Assembly (NCBI GenBank): GCA_965242665.1
Contig: OZ251484.1
Coordinates: 434,001-498,000 of the forward strand
Origin: VXLM01 sp965242665
GTDB lineage: Bacteria > Chloroflexota > Dehalococcoidia > Lucifugimonadales > VXLM01
Direction: 5' to 3'
Length of the DNA: 64,000 nt
Made by a program: the position numbers and the translations under genes. Shown piece by piece: positions 62,032-64,000 of the stretch. Below the pieces are notes generated by a model that was given only the letters and a program-made list of their open reading frames with translations, was not told the DNA's origin and did no database searches. Position 1 is the first letter of the stretch; every line of letters starts with the position of its first letter.

Positions 62032-63096
62032 ATGACGACTCGCAATATCGCAGTCATTAGAGGAGACGGGATCGGGGTGGACGTGATCGAGGAGGGGTTG
62101 AAGGTTATCCGCGCGGCAGAGGATCGGCTCGGATCCGCGTTGGAATTCACGGAGTTTCCGTGGGGGTCGGACTATTACTTCAAGCACGGGGAGATGATGC
62201 CTGACGACGCGCTCGAGGCTCTGGCGAAATTCGACCAGATCTATCTCGGAGCAGTGGGGCATCCCGATTTGCAGGATCATGTTACGTTGAACGGTCTCTT
62301 GCTGCCGATCAGGCGGCGGTTCGATCAGTACGTCTGCGAGCGTCCGAGCGTGCTGCATCCGGGCGTTTCATCGCCGTTGAAGGGCAAGGCGGCGGGTGAC
62401 ATCGACATGGTGGTGATTCGGGAGAACGCGGAGGGGGAGTACGCGAACGTTGGGGGGTTCCAGTATCGCGGGTTTCCCGATGAGATTGGCATTCAGACGA
62501 GCGTCTTCACGCGTCGGGGGTGCGAACGTGTGATTCGATACGCATTCGAGTTGGCGCTCTCGCGGGGTGGAAAGCGGCGTGTCACCTCGGTCACGAAATC
62601 GAACGCGCAGGGCTACGGGTTGATCGTTTGGGACGAGGCATTCGAGAGAGTGTCGGCAGAGTATCCCGGGGTGGAGACGGAGTCTTTGCTCGTAGATGCG
62701 GCGTGCATGGACTTCGTGCGGCGTCCAGAGGCGTTCGACGTGGTGGTTGCGAGCAACTTGTTTGGGGACATCCTTACGGACATTGGAGCGATCATAACCG
62801 GCAGCATGGGCACTGCCCCAAGCGGGAACATCGATCCGTCTCGACGGTTTCCGTCGATGTTCGAGCCAGTGCACGGCAGCGCTCCGGATATTGCTGGTCG
62901 AGGGATTGCGAACCCCATGGCGGCGATCATGTCCGGGGCGATGATGCTGCGCTTCATGGGCGAGACCGATGCGGCGGCGGCGATTGACCGCGCTGTGCTG
63001 GGCGTGCTCGAGGATGCGCGCACCTTGACGCCGGATATTGGAGGGACGGCAAGCACGAGCGATGTTGGAGATGCAGTGGCCGCGCGGGTGTCGTAA
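62032..63096 (+). CDS. Isocitrate/isopropylmalate dehydrogenase family protein (tartrate-dehydrogenase-like)
   Basis: 354 residues from the ATG at 62032 with GGGAG about eight bases upstream. Family motifs: NIAVIRGDGIGVDVIEEGL, VVIRENAEGEYANVGG, TKSNAQGYGLIVWDEAF, SNLFGDILTDIGAIITGSMG, and EPVHGSAPDIAGRGIANP. These give the metal-binding Asp residues and the NAD site. The ENAEGEY loop is nearer to tartrate/malate-type decarboxylating dehydrogenases than to LeuB. No leu genes are nearby, so a role in 2-hydroxy-acid catabolism is more likely. Confidence 0.9.
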   Translation: MTTRNIAVIRGDGIGVDVIEEGLKVIRAAEDRLGSALEFTEFPWGSDYYFKHGEMMPDDALEALAKFDQIYLGAVGHPDLQDHVTLNGLLLPIRRRFDQYVCERPSVLHPGVSSPLKGKAAGDIDMVVIRENAEGEYANVGGFQYRGFPDEIGIQTSVFTRRGCERVIRYAFELALSRGGKRRVTSVTKSNAQGYGLIVWDEAFERVSAEYPGVETESLLVDAACMDFVRRPEAFDVVVASNLFGDILTDIGAIITGSMGTAPSGNIDPSRRFPSMFEPVHGSAPDIAGRGIANPMAAIMSGAMMLRFMGETDAAAAIDRAVLGVLEDARTLTPDIGGTASTSDVGDAVAARVS

Positions 63097-63169
63097 GGGG
63101 CGGCTAGGCGCGTCGACGAGTCTTCTTGGTTGATTCGGTGCAGTGGGTGTGCTAATCTCTCATTTCGAT

Positions 63170-64000
63170 ATGCTCGAAAGCTATCTCTCGCATTTGGAAT
63201 GCACTTCTTGCAGCAGGAAGTGGAGCGCGGATCGGTTGATGCGGCTTTGCCCCAACTGCAACAAGGTGCTATACGCCCGCTACGACCTGGAGACTGCGCG
63301 GATACGGGTCGACCGCGGGGCTGTCGAGCGCAGGCGTGCGGATATGTGGCGGTATTTCGAGATGATGCCTGTGTTGGACGCCGTCAACGTCGTCAGCCTT
63401 GGCGAGGGATTTACGCCGTTGCTCGATGCACCCCGGTTGGGAGAAGAGATTGGGTCGAGGAGCCTCGTCGTGAAGGACGAGGGGCAAAACCCGACGGGGA
63501 CGTTCAAATCGCGGGGGCTTTCTGCGGCGGTTTCCAAGGCAAGGGAGCTTGGGGCCCGCGGCGTGACGATTCCGACTGCGGGGAATGCCGGGGGGGCGCT
63601 TGCTGCATACGCTGCGCGTGCGGACTTGCCCGCGCACGTCTTCATGCCGCGAGACGCGCCCGACGCGAACAAGAAGGAGGTTGCGCACGCGGGGGGTGTT
63701 CTACACCTAGTGGATGGGCTGATCGGAGACGCGGGGGAACAGTCCCGCGCGTTGGCGGCCGATCTGGGGATGTTCGACCTTTCGACGCTGCAAGAGCCAT
63801 ATCGTGCGGAAGGGAAGAAGAGCATGGGCTATGAGATCGCCGAGCAGTGCGGCTGGACGTTTCCGGATGCCATCGTCTATCCCACGGGTGGGGGGACTGG
63901 GGTCGTCGGGATTTGGAAGGCGGCGGCGGAGTTGGAAGCCCTGGGTTGGACGGACGGGAGGCGTCCGCGTTTCTTCTGCGTGCAGGCGGAGGAGTGTCAG
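63170..64000 (+). CDS. thrC: Threonine synthase (C-terminus beyond window)
   Basis: 277 residues visible. An N-terminal zinc ribbon (ECTSC...CPNC) precedes the PLP fold: Lys in NPTGTFKSRGLSA, TAGNAGGALAAYA and the phosphate loop YPTGGGTGVVG. It converts O-phosphohomoserine to threonine. No ribosome site precedes the ATG; a TTGATT/TAATCT pair (63130-63158, 17-base spacer) ends 11 bases before it, so the transcript may be leaderless. Confidence 0.9.
   Translation, partial: MLESYLSHLECTSCSRKWSADRLMRLCPNCNKVLYARYDLETARIRVDRGAVERRRADMWRYFEMMPVLDAVNVVSLGEGFTPLLDAPRLGEEIGSRSLVVKDEGQNPTGTFKSRGLSAAVSKARELGARGVTIPTAGNAGGALAAYAARADLPAHVFMPRDAPDANKKEVAHAGGVLHLVDGLIGDAGEQSRALAADLGMFDLSTLQEPYRAEGKKSMGYEIAEQCGWTFPDAIVYPTGGGTGVVGIWKAAAELEALGWTDGRRPRFFCVQAEECQ

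Overview
The window is 64 kb of moderately GC-rich bacterial chromosome. The gene content points to a free-living or host-associated member of the Chloroflexota, most likely SAR202/Dehalococcoidia-like. This is an inference from the mix of families, not from a marker search: many TIM-barrel enzymes (four dihydrodipicolinate-synthase-family paralogues, two amidohydrolases, a sugar-phosphate isomerase-like protein, two copies of an unusual glycosidase-like family), a GT-C-type membrane protein with a repeated C-terminal domain, short-form Tsf, the MEP isoprenoid pathway, and many restriction-modification genes and dispersed palindromes.

Layout. 1-7 kb: a TgpA-like transglutaminase / DUF58 / MoxR operon on the minus strand, then two amidohydrolases, a sugar isomerase-like enzyme and a GNAT acetyltransferase. 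7.5-12.6 kb: a zinc-ribbon protein, a MITE-like element, a large GT-C-like membrane protein with three C-terminal repeats, and a zinc alcohol dehydrogenase. 12.6-18.8 kb: a glycosidase-like gene paired with a PD-(D/E)XK-like gene, a DapA-family gene coupled to a homologue of the methanofuran enzyme MfnB that carries an extra C-terminal domain, and a beta-propeller/leucine-rich-repeat secreted protein. 18.9-22.4 kb: a tandem duplication of a DNA methyltransferase-HNH fusion whose two copies are nearly identical except for the presumed target-recognition region. 22.4-31.6 kb: a ThDP enzyme, an anchored alpha/beta hydrolase, then proS-ispG-rseP-dxr-cdsA on the minus strand. 32-41.4 kb: an RND permease, purN, a Gfo/Idh/MocA oxidoreductase, a BNR sialidase-like protein, and an overlapping operon of a D12 adenine methyltransferase, a HaeIII-like endonuclease and a YwgA/SocA-like protein. 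41.6-49.3 kb: a large solute-binding lipoprotein, three DapA paralogues, tRNA-Ala(UGC), a RidA protein and a thioredoxin-reductase-like enzyme. 49.4-59.3 kb: three degraded copies of one IS5-type element and an inverted repeat of methyltransferase debris bracketing rpsB-tsf-pyrH-frr-uppS and a second glycosidase-like paralogue. 59.4-64 kb: a decayed second GT-C-like gene, an isocitrate/isopropylmalate-dehydrogenase-family enzyme and the start of threonine synthase.

How it fits together. The two housekeeping blocks (rpsB-tsf-pyrH-frr-uppS and cdsA-dxr-rseP-ispG-proS) are usually neighbours in bacteria. Here both run on the minus strand and are separated by about 21 kb of accessory genes, so this looks like a hot spot that has split a conserved cluster. 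The most distinctive systems are the HNH-fused methyltransferase pair with swapped recognition regions, the three-gene HaeIII-like restriction operon whose methyltransferase is an adenine rather than a cytosine enzyme, and the MfnB homologue with a TusA-like tail. A palindromic repeat (ATTCCCGC...GCGGGAAT) recurs through the window and seems to be where the IS5-type element inserts.
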